Positions 35,026-44,993 of a stretch of DNA of 64,000 bases are shown in pieces. The stretch covers positions 15,464-79,463 of the forward strand of contig JBBQXK010000013.1 in assembly GCA_038209775.1 (NCBI GenBank), in the 5' to 3' direction. Below the pieces are notes generated by a model, which ran no database searches, was not told the DNA's origin, and saw only the letters and a program-made list of their open reading frames with translations. The translations under genes and the position numbers were made by a program. How positions within the stretch are numbered: position 1 is the stretch's first letter; each line of letters opens with the position of its first letter. The DNA comes from JBBQXK01 sp038209775 (GTDB lineage Bacteria; Pseudomonadota; Alphaproteobacteria; Rhodobacterales; Rhodobacteraceae).

Positions 35026-35865
35026 TCACAACACCGTGCGCAGGCGCCACAGTTCGGGGAACAGCTCAACCTCCAGCATCCGGCGCAGATAGCCCACGCC
35101 CGAGGTACCGCCGGTGCCGCGTTTGAGGCCGATCACCCGTTCCACGGTGGTCACATGGTTGAACCGCCAGCGGCGGAAGTAATCCTCAAGATCCACCAGT
35201 TTCTCGGCCAGTTCATAGGCTTCCCAATGCCGGACGGGGTCGCGGTAGACGGCTGTCCAGACATTTTGCACCCGGTCGTCCGGGGCCATCGGGCCGCGCA
35301 GATCGCGCGTCAGCACATCATCGGGCACGTCATGCCCCGCCCGCGCCATCCAGCGTAGCGCTTCGTCATACAGCGACGGACGGGCCAGTTCCGCCTCCAG
35401 CATCGCTGTCAGGTCGGGGCGGTGCGCATGGGGGCGCAGCATGGCGAGGTTGCGGTTGCCAAGGGCGTATTCGATCAGCCGGTACTGATGGCTCTGAAAC
35501 CCCGACGACTGGCCCAGACCATCGCGGAAGGTCGAGTAATCGGCGGGGGTCATCGTCCGCAGCACGTCCCAGGCGTTGTTCAACTGCTCAAAAATCCGCG
35601 CGACGCGCGCCAGCATCTTGAACGCCTCGCGCGCCCGGTCGGCGGCAATCATGCCCCGCGCAGCGTCCAGTTCGTGCAGGGCCAGACGCATCCACAACTC
35701 CGACGTCTGGTGCTGGATGATGAACAGCATCTCGTCATGCGCGCCGGTCAGCAACGCTTGCGCGCCCAATATGGCGTCGATGCGCAGATAGTCGCCATAG
35801 GACATGCGCCCGTCGAACGACGTCTCGGCACCGTCGTCAGCGGGGTTGAAGGGGCAGGTTGTCAT
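35026..35865 (-). CDS. kynA: Tryptophan 2,3-dioxygenase
   Basis: Heme enzyme that opens the indole ring of L-tryptophan to N-formylkynurenine. The 279 residues include FIIQHQTSELWMRLALHELD, FQSHQYRLIEYALGN and LKRGTGGTSGVGYLRRM, all family signatures. Same strand as kynU and the ridA-like gene, but with a GH5 gene between. A kynurenine formamidase is not seen in the window. Confidence 0.95.
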   Translation of the reverse strand: MTTCPFNPADDGAETSFDGRMSYGDYLRIDAILGAQALLTGAHDEMLFIIQHQTSELWMRLALHELDAARGMIAADRAREAFKMLARVARIFEQLNNAWDVLRTMTPADYSTFRDGLGQSSGFQSHQYRLIEYALGNRNLAMLRPHAHRPDLTAMLEAELARPSLYDEALRWMARAGHDVPDDVLTRDLRGPMAPDDRVQNVWTAVYRDPVRHWEAYELAEKLVDLEDYFRRWRFNHVTTVERVIGLKRGTGGTSGVGYLRRMLEVELFPELWRLRTVL

Positions 35866-35997
35866 CGTTTTCTCCTGTTGATTGAAGGTGTCAGCAGAAA
35901 GAAAAGATCCTTTTCCTCAGCGCAGAGGCCTGTCCCAGAACGCGCCAGATCGCGGCCCAGCCTTGCGGGCGGCAGACCGGCGGCAAGGTGTGATGTG

Positions 35998-37215
35998 TCA
36001 TTCGCCGCACCCCGCCAGCCCAAGCGCGGCACAATACGCGGGGTCCAGGGGCAGGGACAGCGGGCTGGCCCCTGCCACCGCGACGTTGCCCGAAATCGAC
36101 CAGACCGCCCAGCCGAACCCCATCGCCTCGGCAGCGCGGCGTTTGTCGGCCAGAAAGGCGGTCTGCCATTCGGGCGGATAGGCCCCGGTATCATCGCGCC
36201 CGACCGCGCCGAATTCGCTCAGGATCAGGCGGTCACGCGCAATGCCGTGCCGGTCGGCCCAGGCGGCGGCGTCCTGTGCCTCTTGCGTCACCGCGTCATC
36301 GGGCGTGGCCTGATAGGCTGCAATGTCACGGGCAATCCCTGCGGCGTCGGCGCGGCCTTCGGCGGCGATCATCCGGCCTGCGGCCTCGGCGGCGCGGGTC
36401 AGCGCGGTTTCGGGGTCCAGCGCCGAGGGCGGATAGGGCAGGCGGGTGATGTATTTCAGGGGCGCATAGGTCCAGCTTGTGCCCTGATGGGTAAAGGCAA
36501 AGGGGTCATAGCTGTGGAACGACCACCACAGGTTGGCATCGTCAAGGCTGGCCGGGTCGATCGCCTGCAGGCCCAGAACGCCCCCCCAGCAGGCCCCCGA
36601 CAGGATCACCGGCAGATCCCGCGCACCCGCCCGCGCGGCGGCGTGCATCTGGGCCAGCATCGCGGGCCAGCGGTTGGTCGGATTGTCGTCATAGGGGCAG
36701 TCAAGCGTGGGCTCGTTCAACGGCTCGAACGCCGTGCGCGCGGGGTCAAGCCCGTCAAGGCCCGCCGCCACCCGACCCACCAGCGCCACATACTCGGGCC
36801 AGAGGTTCGTCACCACATTGTCGGTGCCCCAGACCTCGCCCGGGCGGGACACCGAATGCAGATCGACGATCACGGTCAGGCCCACGGCCTGCAAATCCAA
36901 TGTTGCTTGCCGGATAGCGGCGATCAGAGCATCTTGTGCGGCACCCGGCCCAAGCGCCAGCATCGGTGCGGGATCGGCGGGAAAGCGGACAAAATCGAAC
37001 CCCGCCGCATGGATGGCTGCCATCCAGTCCGGCCCGACACCGCGTCGCCAGTCGGGATAAGGCTGCAGGAACCCCGCGCGCGTGACCATCTCGTCCACCG
37101 CGATCCACTCAACCCAGATGTCAAGGTTAAGCCCGCGTTTCAGCGTCAACCCCTCGGCCCGGGCCTGCGGGGCGGCGGCGGTCAGCAGGGCAAGAACAAG
37201 GGGTATCATGCGCAT
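35998..37215 (-). CDS. Secreted glycoside hydrolase family 5 protein
   Basis: A 405-residue putative endoglycanase with a signal peptide (MRMIPLVLALLTAAAPQARA) and a TIM-barrel domain. FEPLNEPTLD supplies the acid/base Glu after Asn, and LILSEFGAVG the nucleophile Glu, as in GH5. Export to the periplasm or outside is expected; the glycan is unknown. The ATG at 37215 was chosen to begin the signal peptide. Its position between kynurenine pathway genes is odd. Confidence 0.85.
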   Translation of the reverse strand: MRMIPLVLALLTAAAPQARAEGLTLKRGLNLDIWVEWIAVDEMVTRAGFLQPYPDWRRGVGPDWMAAIHAAGFDFVRFPADPAPMLALGPGAAQDALIAAIRQATLDLQAVGLTVIVDLHSVSRPGEVWGTDNVVTNLWPEYVALVGRVAAGLDGLDPARTAFEPLNEPTLDCPYDDNPTNRWPAMLAQMHAAARAGARDLPVILSGACWGGVLGLQAIDPASLDDANLWWSFHSYDPFAFTHQGTSWTYAPLKYITRLPYPPSALDPETALTRAAEAAGRMIAAEGRADAAGIARDIAAYQATPDDAVTQEAQDAAAWADRHGIARDRLILSEFGAVGRDDTGAYPPEWQTAFLADKRRAAEAMGFGWAVWSISGNVAVAGASPLSLPLDPAYCAALGLAGCGE

Positions 37216-37284
37216 CGCTGAAACCATGGTCAGGATTGGCACAGGGGTCAAGCGTGGGCCGCGCCGGCGATCGGACCCGACCCC

Positions 37285-37683
37285 CTATCGTGCCGCGATG
37301 CAATCCACTTCGGCCAGCAGGGCAGGCGAGGCAAGACCCGCCACGATCAGCAGCGTCGATGCGGGCGGTGCCATGCCGCCGGTCCACGCGTCACGCGCGG
37401 CGCGGTAGGTGGCGATGGCCTCGGGCGTGCCGATGGTGAGGTAGAAGGTCAGCTTGACCACATCCGACCGCGCCATGCCGCCCGCCTTGAGGCCCGCATC
37501 GACGTTGGCAAGGCACTGCGCGATCTGCGGGCCCAGCCCCTCGGCCACCGTGCCATCTGGGGCGATGCCGATCTGGCCTGCCAGATGCAGCCAGGCCTCG
37601 GCCTCTTCCGCCAGCACGGCCTGCGAATAGCCTGACGCGGGGGCGGGCATGCCCGGGGGGTTCCAGCGGCGGATCGTGGTCAT
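37285..37683 (-). CDS. RidA family protein (YjgF/enamine deaminase-like)
   Basis: A 132-residue trimeric Rid family protein that may hydrolyse reactive enamine/imine intermediates of PLP enzymes. ASGYSQAVLAEEAEAWLHLAGQ and VKLTFYLT are family-like; the conserved Arg of archetypal RidA is replaced, so it is probably another Rid subfamily. It starts 13 bases after kynU, a PLP enzyme gene, and probably works with it. Confidence 0.87.
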   Translation of the reverse strand: MTTIRRWNPPGMPAPASGYSQAVLAEEAEAWLHLAGQIGIAPDGTVAEGLGPQIAQCLANVDAGLKAGGMARSDVVKLTFYLTIGTPEAIATYRAARDAWTGGMAPPASTLLIVAGLASPALLAEVDCIAAR

Positions 37684-37696
37684 CAGGCGGCTCCTT

Positions 37697-38893
37697 TCAG
37701 GTCACGCGGGCGCGCGCCTGGTATTCGGGGCGGTCCCATTGGTCGCCGTCCATCACCGCCGTGATGATCGCCACGGCACGGTCGATGTCGTCCGCACCAA
37801 TAAACAGCGGCGTCAGGCCAAAGCGCAGGATGTCAGGGCTGCGGAAATCGCCGATCAACCCCCGTGCGATCAGCGCCTGCATGATCGCGTACCCCTGTGG
37901 GTGGCGAAAGCTTACCTGAGAGCCACGCTTGGTGTGGTCGCGGGGGGTGGCGAGGGTCAGAGCGGGGCAGGCGGCCTCGACCCCAGCGATAAACCGGTCA
38001 CCCAGCGACAGGCAGGCCGCACGGACGTCGTTGATGTCGACCCGGTCCCAGATGTCCATCGACGCCTCAAGGGCGGCCAGTTGCAGGATCGGGGGGGTGC
38101 CGACGCGCATCCGCTCGATCCCCCGCCCGGGGCGATAGTCGAGGTCGAAGGCGAAAGGTGCCTCGTGGCCCAGCCAGCCCGACAGGGCGGGGCGGGCGGT
38201 ATCCGCATGGCGCGGGGCCACATAGATGAAGGCCGGGCCGCCGGGGCCGGAGTTGAGGTATTTGTAGGTGCAGCCCACCGCGAAATCGGCCTCATCGCGC
38301 GCCAGATGCACCGGCAGCGCGCCCGCCGAATGGGCAAGGTCCCAGATGATGAGTGCGCCCACGGCATGCGCCCGGGCGGTCATCGCGGCCATGTCGTGGC
38401 GGGTACCGGTGCGGTAATCCACCTCGGTCAGCATCACCACGGCGATGCTGTCGTCGATGGCATCGAGGACCGCCTCAGGGGCCACGGTGCGCAGGGCATA
38501 GCCTTGGCCCAGAGTGCGGCAGAGGCCGTCGGCCATGTACAGATCGGACGGGAAATTGCCGGTGTCCGACAGGATCACCCGCCGGTCGGGGCGCATCGCA
38601 AGGGCCGAGGCCAGCGCCTGATAGACCTTGATCGACAGCGTATCGCCCAGGATCACCGTGCCCGGTTCCGCCCCCACCAGCCGACCCACCCGGTCACCGA
38701 TGGTGCCCGGCAGGTCCATCCAGCCGGCCTTGTTCCAGCCGGTAATCAGCATCTTGCCCCATTCCTCGGTCACCGTCCGCGCCACCCGTGCCGCAGCGGC
38801 GCGGGGCAGCGGGCCAAGCGAGTTGCCGTCGAGGTAGATCATCCCTTCAGGAAGATCGAACAGCGCGCGGGTGGCGGTGAAATCGGTGGGCAT
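37697..38893 (-). CDS. kynU: Kynureninase
   Basis: PLP enzyme that cleaves L-kynurenine to anthranilate and alanine. The 398 residues include YLDGNSLGPLPRAA at the N-terminus, IIWDLAHSAGALPV with the PLP Asp, and the Schiff base Lys in GCTYKYLNSGPGGPAF. The ATG at 38893 matches the family start; the open frame runs further upstream without similarity. Head of the kynU-ridA unit. Confidence 0.95.
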   Translation of the reverse strand: MPTDFTATRALFDLPEGMIYLDGNSLGPLPRAAAARVARTVTEEWGKMLITGWNKAGWMDLPGTIGDRVGRLVGAEPGTVILGDTLSIKVYQALASALAMRPDRRVILSDTGNFPSDLYMADGLCRTLGQGYALRTVAPEAVLDAIDDSIAVVMLTEVDYRTGTRHDMAAMTARAHAVGALIIWDLAHSAGALPVHLARDEADFAVGCTYKYLNSGPGGPAFIYVAPRHADTARPALSGWLGHEAPFAFDLDYRPGRGIERMRVGTPPILQLAALEASMDIWDRVDINDVRAACLSLGDRFIAGVEAACPALTLATPRDHTKRGSQVSFRHPQGYAIMQALIARGLIGDFRSPDILRFGLTPLFIGADDIDRAVAIITAVMDGDQWDRPEYQARARVT

Positions 38894-38981
38894 CGGTATC
38901 TCCGGTTTGGCCCCGGTGTGGCGCTGATGCCTGCGCGGGTCAAGCCTTGTACGGCCCGGAAGGCTGTGACAGCTTTGGGTA

Positions 38982-39440
38982 ATGAACAGCCGAAGCCCGC
39001 GCGCCCTGATCGACACGCCGCCTGTGTGGCTGGTGCTGGGCATCGGTCTGGCCTGGGCACAGACGCTGTGGGCTCCGCTGTGGCCGTCGCCGCCGGTCGT
39101 CATCTGGGTGGGTATCGCGCTGATCGTCGCGGCGGCGGTGCTGTTCGTGGCCGCCATGCGCGAGTTCCGCCGCCACCGCACCACGATTGTCCCGCGCGAG
39201 GTGCCCGTGTCGCTGCTTACGGCGGGCCCCTATGCATGGTCGCGCAACCCGATCTATCTGGCTGATGCGCTGATCCTGACAGGGTTGGTGCTGACATGGG
39301 ATGCGGCGGCACTGTGGGTGGTCGCGGCGTTTGTCGCTGTGATCGGCGCGCGGTTCATTCCGGGTGAAGAGGCCGGATGCGCGCGGGTGTTCGGGGCCGC
39401 GTGGCAGGCCTATGCCGCCCGCGTGCGGCGGTGGCTGTGA
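38982..39440 (+). CDS. Isoprenylcysteine carboxyl methyltransferase family membrane protein
   Basis: A 152-residue membrane methyltransferase of the ICMT/PEMT family with about four membrane segments. TAGPYAWSRNPIYLADALIL is the conserved SAM-side motif, and GEEAGCARVFGAAWQAYAARVRRWL is the usual C-terminal end. In bacteria the substrate is mostly unknown. Single gene, divergent from kynU. Confidence 0.85.
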   Translation: MNSRSPRALIDTPPVWLVLGIGLAWAQTLWAPLWPSPPVVIWVGIALIVAAAVLFVAAMREFRRHRTTIVPREVPVSLLTAGPYAWSRNPIYLADALILTGLVLTWDAAALWVVAAFVAVIGARFIPGEEAGCARVFGAAWQAYAARVRRWL

Positions 39441-39541
39441 TTGCTGCGTGTGCGAAACGGGGCTTTGAAAGATAATTGCGCGATGCTATGCCCCGCGCGT
39501 GGTTTAATGACCGGACAGACTGGCAAGACGGGGGATGACGG

Positions 39542-41116
39542 GTGAAAATCGGGGCGCTGAGCGAGATTTTCGAGGGCGAGAACCGGGTTGCGATGACACC
39601 CGACTCGGCCTTGCAGTTGCAGAAACTGGGGCATTCCTGTGTGGTCCAGTCCGGGGCTGGGGCCAAGGCCGGCTTTGCCGACGCGCTTTACGCCAAGGCC
39701 GGGGTCGAGGTTTTGGCCGATGCAGCCGCCGTGATCGCCGCCGCCGATGTGCTGGTCAAGGTGCGCGGGCCGGAAGTGGCCGAGGCGCAGGCGTTGCGGC
39801 AGGGGCAGACGCTGATCTCGTTCTTCTGGCCGGCGCAGAACCCGGAACTGCTTGAAATCGCCAAGGAACGCGGGGCCACCGTGGTGGCCATGGACATGGT
39901 CCCCCGGATCAGCCGCGCGCAGAAGATGGATGCGCTGTCATCGATGGCGAACATCGCAGGCTACCGCGCGGTGATCGAGGCGGGGTCGAATTTCGGGCGG
40001 TTCTTCACCGGCCAGGTCACGGCGGCCGGCAAAGTGCCCCCTGCCAAGGTGCTGATCGTGGGCGCGGGTGTGGCAGGGCTGGCCGCCACCGGCACAGCCG
40101 TGTCGCTGGGCGCAATCGTGCATGCCTTTGATGTGCGCCCCGAAGTGGCGGAACAGATCGAATCGATGGGGGCGTCGTTCGTCTACCTCGATTTCGCCGA
40201 GGCCCAGACCGACGGTGCCGCAACAGGTGGCTATGCCGCCCCGTCTTCGCCCGAATTCCGCGAGGCGCAGTTGCGCAAGTTCCGTGACCTTGCCCCCGAG
40301 ATGGACATTGTCATCACCACCGCCCTGATCCCCGGCCGGCCCGCGCCCAAGCTGTGGACCGCCGACATGGTGGCGATGATGAAGCCCGGATCGGTCATCA
40401 TCGACCTTGCGGCGGAACGCGGTGGCAACTGTGACCTGACCGTGCCCGACCAGAAGATTGTCAGCGACAACGGCGTGACGGTGGTCGGATACACCGATTA
40501 CCCGTCCCGCATGGCGGCGCAGGCATCCACGCTTTATTCCACCAATATCAGGCACATGCTGACCGATCTTACACCAAAGAAAGATGGTGTGATCGCCCAC
40601 AACATGGAAGATGACGTGATCCGGGGTGCCACAGTGGCGCATGCGGGTTCCGTCACCTGGCCACCGCCCCCGCCCAAGATCGCTGCCATCGCGGCGGCCA
40701 AGCCCAAGCCCAAGGCGGTCGAACTGACCCCGGTGCAGAAACGCGCCAACGAGGTCGCGGAGTTCAAGGCGCAGACCCGTAATCAGGTCACGCTGCTGGC
40801 TGTCGGCGGCGGGCTGATGTTGCTGGCCGGCCTCTATACCCCGGCCAGTTTCATGGCGCACTTCATCGTCTTTGTCCTGGCGGTATTCGTCGGCTTTCAG
40901 GTGATCTGGAACGTCAGCCACTCATTGCACACGCCGCTGATGGCGGTCACGAATGCGATCTCGTCGATCATCATTCTGGGCGCGCTGATCCAGATCGGAT
41001 CGGGGTCTTGGCTGGTGGTGACGTTGGCCGCACTGGCGATATTCATGGCCGGGATCAATATCTTCGGTGGCTTCATGGTCACCCGGCGGATGCTCGCCAT
41101 GTTCCAGAAGTCATAA
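39542..41116 (+). CDS. pntA: NAD(P) transhydrogenase subunit alpha
   Basis: NAD(H)-binding subunit of the proton-translocating transhydrogenase, which makes NADPH from NADH. The 524 residues are the fused form: soluble domain I with VLIVGAGVAGLAATGTAVSLGA and three to four membrane segments at about 415-510. It starts with GTG, preceded by GGGGATGACGG. Ten bases separate it from pntB. Confidence 0.96.
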   Translation: MKIGALSEIFEGENRVAMTPDSALQLQKLGHSCVVQSGAGAKAGFADALYAKAGVEVLADAAAVIAAADVLVKVRGPEVAEAQALRQGQTLISFFWPAQNPELLEIAKERGATVVAMDMVPRISRAQKMDALSSMANIAGYRAVIEAGSNFGRFFTGQVTAAGKVPPAKVLIVGAGVAGLAATGTAVSLGAIVHAFDVRPEVAEQIESMGASFVYLDFAEAQTDGAATGGYAAPSSPEFREAQLRKFRDLAPEMDIVITTALIPGRPAPKLWTADMVAMMKPGSVIIDLAAERGGNCDLTVPDQKIVSDNGVTVVGYTDYPSRMAAQASTLYSTNIRHMLTDLTPKKDGVIAHNMEDDVIRGATVAHAGSVTWPPPPPKIAAIAAAKPKPKAVELTPVQKRANEVAEFKAQTRNQVTLLAVGGGLMLLAGLYTPASFMAHFIVFVLAVFVGFQVIWNVSHSLHTPLMAVTNAISSIIILGALIQIGSGSWLVVTLAALAIFMAGINIFGGFMVTRRMLAMFQKS

Positions 41117-41126
41117 GGAGGCCGGT

Positions 41127-42560
41127 ATGGATTACGGATTTACCACGGCCGCCTATGTTGTCGGCGCAGTTCTGTTCATTCTGTCGCTCGGGGGCCTGTC
41201 GGGGCAGGAAAGCGCCAAGCGCGCCGTCTGGTACGGCATTGCCGGCATGGCGCTGGCAGTCTTGGCCACGCTCTATGGCCCGGGGGCGGGCAACTGGCTG
41301 ATATCGCTGGTGATGATTGCCGCCGGCGGGGCCATCGGCTGGGTCGTGGCACAGCGCGTGCAGATGACCGAGATGCCACAGCTTGTGGCGGCAATGCACA
41401 GCCTTGTCGGTCTTGCCGCCGTTTTCATCGGCTACAACGCGCACATCGAGGCGGCTTCGGTTGCCGGAATGGACGAGGCGGCACGCGCCGCGCTGGACGG
41501 CTTTGCCGCCGTGCTTGCTAAAAAGAGTGCTGTCGAGTTGAACATCCTTGCCATCGAGGTGTTCCTTGGCGTGTTCATCGGTGCTGTCACCTTTACCGGG
41601 TCGGTCGTGGCCTTTGGCAAACTGGCCGGCCGCGTGGACGGCAAAGCGACCAAACTGCCCGGCGGGCACATGCTGAACGCGGGCGCGGCGGCGGGGTCGC
41701 TGTTGATGCTGGTGTTCTATGTGCAGGGCGGCGGCCTCTGGGCGCTGCTGCTGATGACGCTTCTGGCGTTCTTTATCGGCTATCACCTCATCATGGGCAT
41801 CGGCGGGGCCGACATGCCGGTCGTGGTGTCGATGCTCAACAGCTATTCCGGCTGGGCGGCGGCGGCGATCGGGTTTTCGCTGTCGAATGACCTGTTGATC
41901 GTTGTCGGCGCACTGGTCGGCTCGTCCGGCGCGATCCTGTCCTACATCATGTGCAAGGCGATGAACCGCAGTTTCATCAGCGTGATCCTCGGCGGCTTTG
42001 GCAACACCACCGGCCCCGCAATGGAGGTGACGGGCGAACAGATTGCGATTGATGCCGAAGGGGTGGCGGCGGCACTGAACGACGCCGACAGCATCATCAT
42101 CATCCCAGGGTACGGCATGGCGGTGGCGCAGGCGCAGCAGTCGGTCAGCGAGTTGACGCGCAAGCTGCGCGCCAAGGGCAAGACCGTGCGCTTTGCCATC
42201 CACCCGGTTGCGGGGCGCTTGCCCGGCCACATGAACGTGCTTCTGGCCGAGGCGAAGGTGCCCTATGACATCGTGCTCGAGATGGACGAGATCAACGATG
42301 ATTTCCCCACCACCGACGTGGCCATCGTGATCGGCTCGAACGACATCGTGAACCCGGCGGCGCAGGAAGATCCGAACTCGCCCATCGCGGGCATGCCGGT
42401 CTTGGAATGCTGGAAGGCGAAACAGGTGTTCGTCTCCAAGCGCGGGCAGGGCACGGGGTATTCGGGGATCGAGAACCCGCTGTTCTTCAAGGACAACACC
42501 CGGATGTTCTATGGCGACGCCAAGAAGTCGCTGGATGCGCTCTTGCCGATGATCGAGTGA
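41127..42560 (+). CDS. pntB: NAD(P) transhydrogenase subunit beta
   Basis: Membrane and NADP(H)-binding subunit of the transhydrogenase. The 477 residues have eight to nine N-terminal membrane segments and the soluble domain III with IIIPGYGMAVAQAQQ and the NADP site VIGSNDIVNPAAQEDPNSPI. AAGGAG lies just before the ATG at 41127. Functions with pntA directly upstream. Confidence 0.97.
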   Translation: MDYGFTTAAYVVGAVLFILSLGGLSGQESAKRAVWYGIAGMALAVLATLYGPGAGNWLISLVMIAAGGAIGWVVAQRVQMTEMPQLVAAMHSLVGLAAVFIGYNAHIEAASVAGMDEAARAALDGFAAVLAKKSAVELNILAIEVFLGVFIGAVTFTGSVVAFGKLAGRVDGKATKLPGGHMLNAGAAAGSLLMLVFYVQGGGLWALLLMTLLAFFIGYHLIMGIGGADMPVVVSMLNSYSGWAAAAIGFSLSNDLLIVVGALVGSSGAILSYIMCKAMNRSFISVILGGFGNTTGPAMEVTGEQIAIDAEGVAAALNDADSIIIIPGYGMAVAQAQQSVSELTRKLRAKGKTVRFAIHPVAGRLPGHMNVLLAEAKVPYDIVLEMDEINDDFPTTDVAIVIGSNDIVNPAAQEDPNSPIAGMPVLECWKAKQVFVSKRGQGTGYSGIENPLFFKDNTRMFYGDAKKSLDALLPMIE

Positions 42561-42731
42561 GCGGGCAGCCTCTCTGATCTGCCGAAATCTGCGGCAATGG
42601 GCCACGGGAATGACCTGTGGCCCTTTGCTTTCGGGCAACACTCTGGCGGCATGCGGCGGTATCCCGGCAAAGGGCTGGAATGGGCAGGGGGGCTGCCCTA
42701 CCTCAGGGGAAACCAGCCGGACGCATTGCCC

Positions 42732-44012
42732 ATGCCCATCGAAGACCACCCGCAACGCTATGCCACCGTCAACGAGCTGCACGCGCGTCCGTTTCCGTCG
42801 CTGGAGGTGCCGTCCCATGCGGTCTATCTGGCGATCAAGGAACCTGTCGATGCCGCCAACCGCGACCGCGCGCGCGACCGGGCGCACCTTCTGACGCTTC
42901 TGGACCGCAACGGCTCGGTCCACCCCCAACCCGATGCCACGCATTTCTCGGGGCCCATCGGCAAGTACGATCTGAAATGGGAAAGCCATACCGAATTCGT
43001 AACCTATTCCGCCTTTGGCAAGGGGCTGTCGCCCCGCCCCTTCGATCCCGTCGAGGCAGAGGTGTTTCCGTCCGAGTGGCTGGCGGAAGCGCCGGGCAAG
43101 CGGCTGGTGTCACTGCTGATCCGCGTCGATATCCTGCCGGCGTCGGAAGAGGCGCTGCTGGCGCGGATGGATGAATGGTTCGATCCCGAAAGCCTGGCCG
43201 TGGCGCGGGTGATCGACGAGGCGGCGGTGGTGGCCGGGGATTTTCGCATCAACCCCAACGGCCACATGTGTTTTGCGGTGTTCGTGAAACCCGGCACAGG
43301 GGCGCGCCGCATCGGCCGCATCGTGCAAAGGGTCTGCGAGATCGAGACCTACCGCGCCATGTCGATGCTGGGCCTTGTGCGCGCGCGCCAGTTGTCGGCG
43401 CGGCTGAACGCGCTGGACCCGCGGCTGTCGGCGCTGGTGTCGGGGCTGGACAATGCCGAGCCGTCACCGGAGGCGGCCCTGCACAACCTCTTGACCATCT
43501 CGGCGGAACTGGAATCGTTAGCCGTGCAGTTCAGTTTCCGCTTTGGCGCGACGGCGGCCTATGAGGCCATCGTGAATGACCGCGTGCAGGTCCTGCGCGA
43601 AACGCGGATCGAGGGGCGGCAGACCTTTGCCGAATTCATGCGCCGCCGTTATGATCCCGCGATGCGCACGGTGAAATCGGCCGAGGTGCGGTTGCAGGCG
43701 ATGGCAGAGCGGGCACAGCGCGCGGCAGAACTCTTGCGCACCCGGGTCGATGTGGAACGTTCTGCGCAGAACCAGAAACTGCTGGAATCGATGGACCGCC
43801 GCGCCGACCTGCAACTGCGCCTGCAGCGCACGGTCGAGGGGCTGTCGACCGTCGCCATCAGCTATTACGCGGTGAACCTGGCCGCCTATGCGCTGGAGCC
43901 TGTGGCCGAGCGCGCCCATATTGGCCATGGTGTGTTGTTGGCCATCCTCACACCCATCGTCCTCATCGGCGTCTGGCTGATGGTGCGTCGCATCCGCAAC
44001 CATCTGGAATAG
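42732..44012 (+). CDS. DUF3422 family membrane protein
   Basis: A 426-residue protein of the DUF3422 family, unknown function. The N-terminus (HPQRYATVNELHARPF) is the family signature; a long helical region follows, and two membrane segments close the protein (about residues 365-385 and 395-415). The ATG at 42732 was chosen because it gives this N-terminus; the frame is open upstream to 42597. Confidence 0.87.
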   Translation: MPIEDHPQRYATVNELHARPFPSLEVPSHAVYLAIKEPVDAANRDRARDRAHLLTLLDRNGSVHPQPDATHFSGPIGKYDLKWESHTEFVTYSAFGKGLSPRPFDPVEAEVFPSEWLAEAPGKRLVSLLIRVDILPASEEALLARMDEWFDPESLAVARVIDEAAVVAGDFRINPNGHMCFAVFVKPGTGARRIGRIVQRVCEIETYRAMSMLGLVRARQLSARLNALDPRLSALVSGLDNAEPSPEAALHNLLTISAELESLAVQFSFRFGATAAYEAIVNDRVQVLRETRIEGRQTFAEFMRRRYDPAMRTVKSAEVRLQAMAERAQRAAELLRTRVDVERSAQNQKLLESMDRRADLQLRLQRTVEGLSTVAISYYAVNLAAYALEPVAERAHIGHGVLLAILTPIVLIGVWLMVRRIRNHLE

Positions 44013-44015
44013 CCA

Positions 44016-44070
44016 CTTTTTCTGTCCAGAATTATCCCACGGGGGGTGCGGGGGGCGCGTGTCCCCCCGC
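44016..44070. repeat. Dispersed GC-hairpin repeat, copy 8
   Basis: CTTTTTCTGTCCAGAATTAT, then CCCACGGGGGG and a hairpin GCGGGGGG / CCCCCCGC with a 7-base loop (44048-44070). It lies between the convergent ends of the DUF3422 and permease genes, where it could terminate both. Confidence 0.8.
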
Positions 44071-44078
44071 TTCTGCCC

Positions 44079-44993
44079 CTATCGCCCGCGAATACGCGGG
44101 TCCAGCGCGTCGCGCAGCCCGTCGCCGATGTAGTTCACCGACAGCACCGTCAGCGAAATCGCGATGCCGGGCCACATCACTCGCTCGGGGTACAGTTGCA
44201 TGTACTGCAGCCCGTCGAACAACAGCCGCCCCCAGGTGGGAAAGTCGGGGGGGAACCCCAGACCCAGGAACGACAGCACCGATTCGGTGATGATCGCCCC
44301 GGCAATCTCCAGCGTGGCCGCCACCATCACCGGTGAGATCACGTTGGGCAGGATGTGGCGCAGGATGATGCGGCGCGGTGCGGCGCCGATGGACCGGGCG
44401 GCCAGCACGTATTCGCGTTCCTTCAGCGCCAGCACTTCGCCCCGCACGACCCGGGCGCATTGCATCCATGACGTGATGCCGATGGCGAACACGATCAGCA
44501 GGAACGCCCCAAGTTCCGGCCCCAGCACGCTGGCCACCCGGTCGCGGAACAGCATCACCATGACCAACAGCAACGGGATCAGCGGCAGTGCCAGAAACAT
44601 GTCGGTCAGCCGCATCAGGGGGCCGTCCAGCCGTTTGAAATAGCCCGCAAGGATGCCGATGGTGGTGCCAAAGAAGATGGCGATCAGCATCGCCACGAAA
44701 CCCACCGCCAGCGACACCTTGCCGGCCTGGATCATGCGATAGAGCATGTCGCGGCCCAACTGGTCGGTGCCAAGCGGAAAGCGCAGTGATGGCCCCTGGT
44801 TCTTGACCTTCAGCGCCTCGGCCACCCGCAATTGCTCGGGGTGCCACAAGAGCGGCCCAAGGATCACGAACAAAAGCAGGATCGTCAGCACGGCCAGCCC
44901 GAACACAGCGCCCTTGTGGGTGCGGAACTGGTCCCAGATCGCGCGCCACTGGCTGGCGGGGGGGGCGGGCATGGTGGCGCGCAGGTCAGTCAT
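44079..44993 (-). CDS. Dipeptide/oligopeptide-type ABC permease (DppC/OppC-like)
   Basis: A 304-residue inner membrane permease with six segments. GTDQLGRDMLYRMIQAGKVS and the EAA loop EREYVLAARSIGAAPRRIIL are typical of DppC. The ATG at 44993 overlaps the end of the DppB-like gene by 8 bases. Last gene of the five-gene transporter operon. Confidence 0.92.
   Translation of the reverse strand: MTDLRATMPAPPASQWRAIWDQFRTHKGAVFGLAVLTILLLFVILGPLLWHPEQLRVAEALKVKNQGPSLRFPLGTDQLGRDMLYRMIQAGKVSLAVGFVAMLIAIFFGTTIGILAGYFKRLDGPLMRLTDMFLALPLIPLLLVMVMLFRDRVASVLGPELGAFLLIVFAIGITSWMQCARVVRGEVLALKEREYVLAARSIGAAPRRIILRHILPNVISPVMVAATLEIAGAIITESVLSFLGLGFPPDFPTWGRLLFDGLQYMQLYPERVMWPGIAISLTVLSVNYIGDGLRDALDPRIRGR

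Noticed and set aside
41079..42989. 636-codon open frame opposite pntB
   Set aside because: Antisense to pntB and the DUF3422 start; His/Arg-rich shadow composition.
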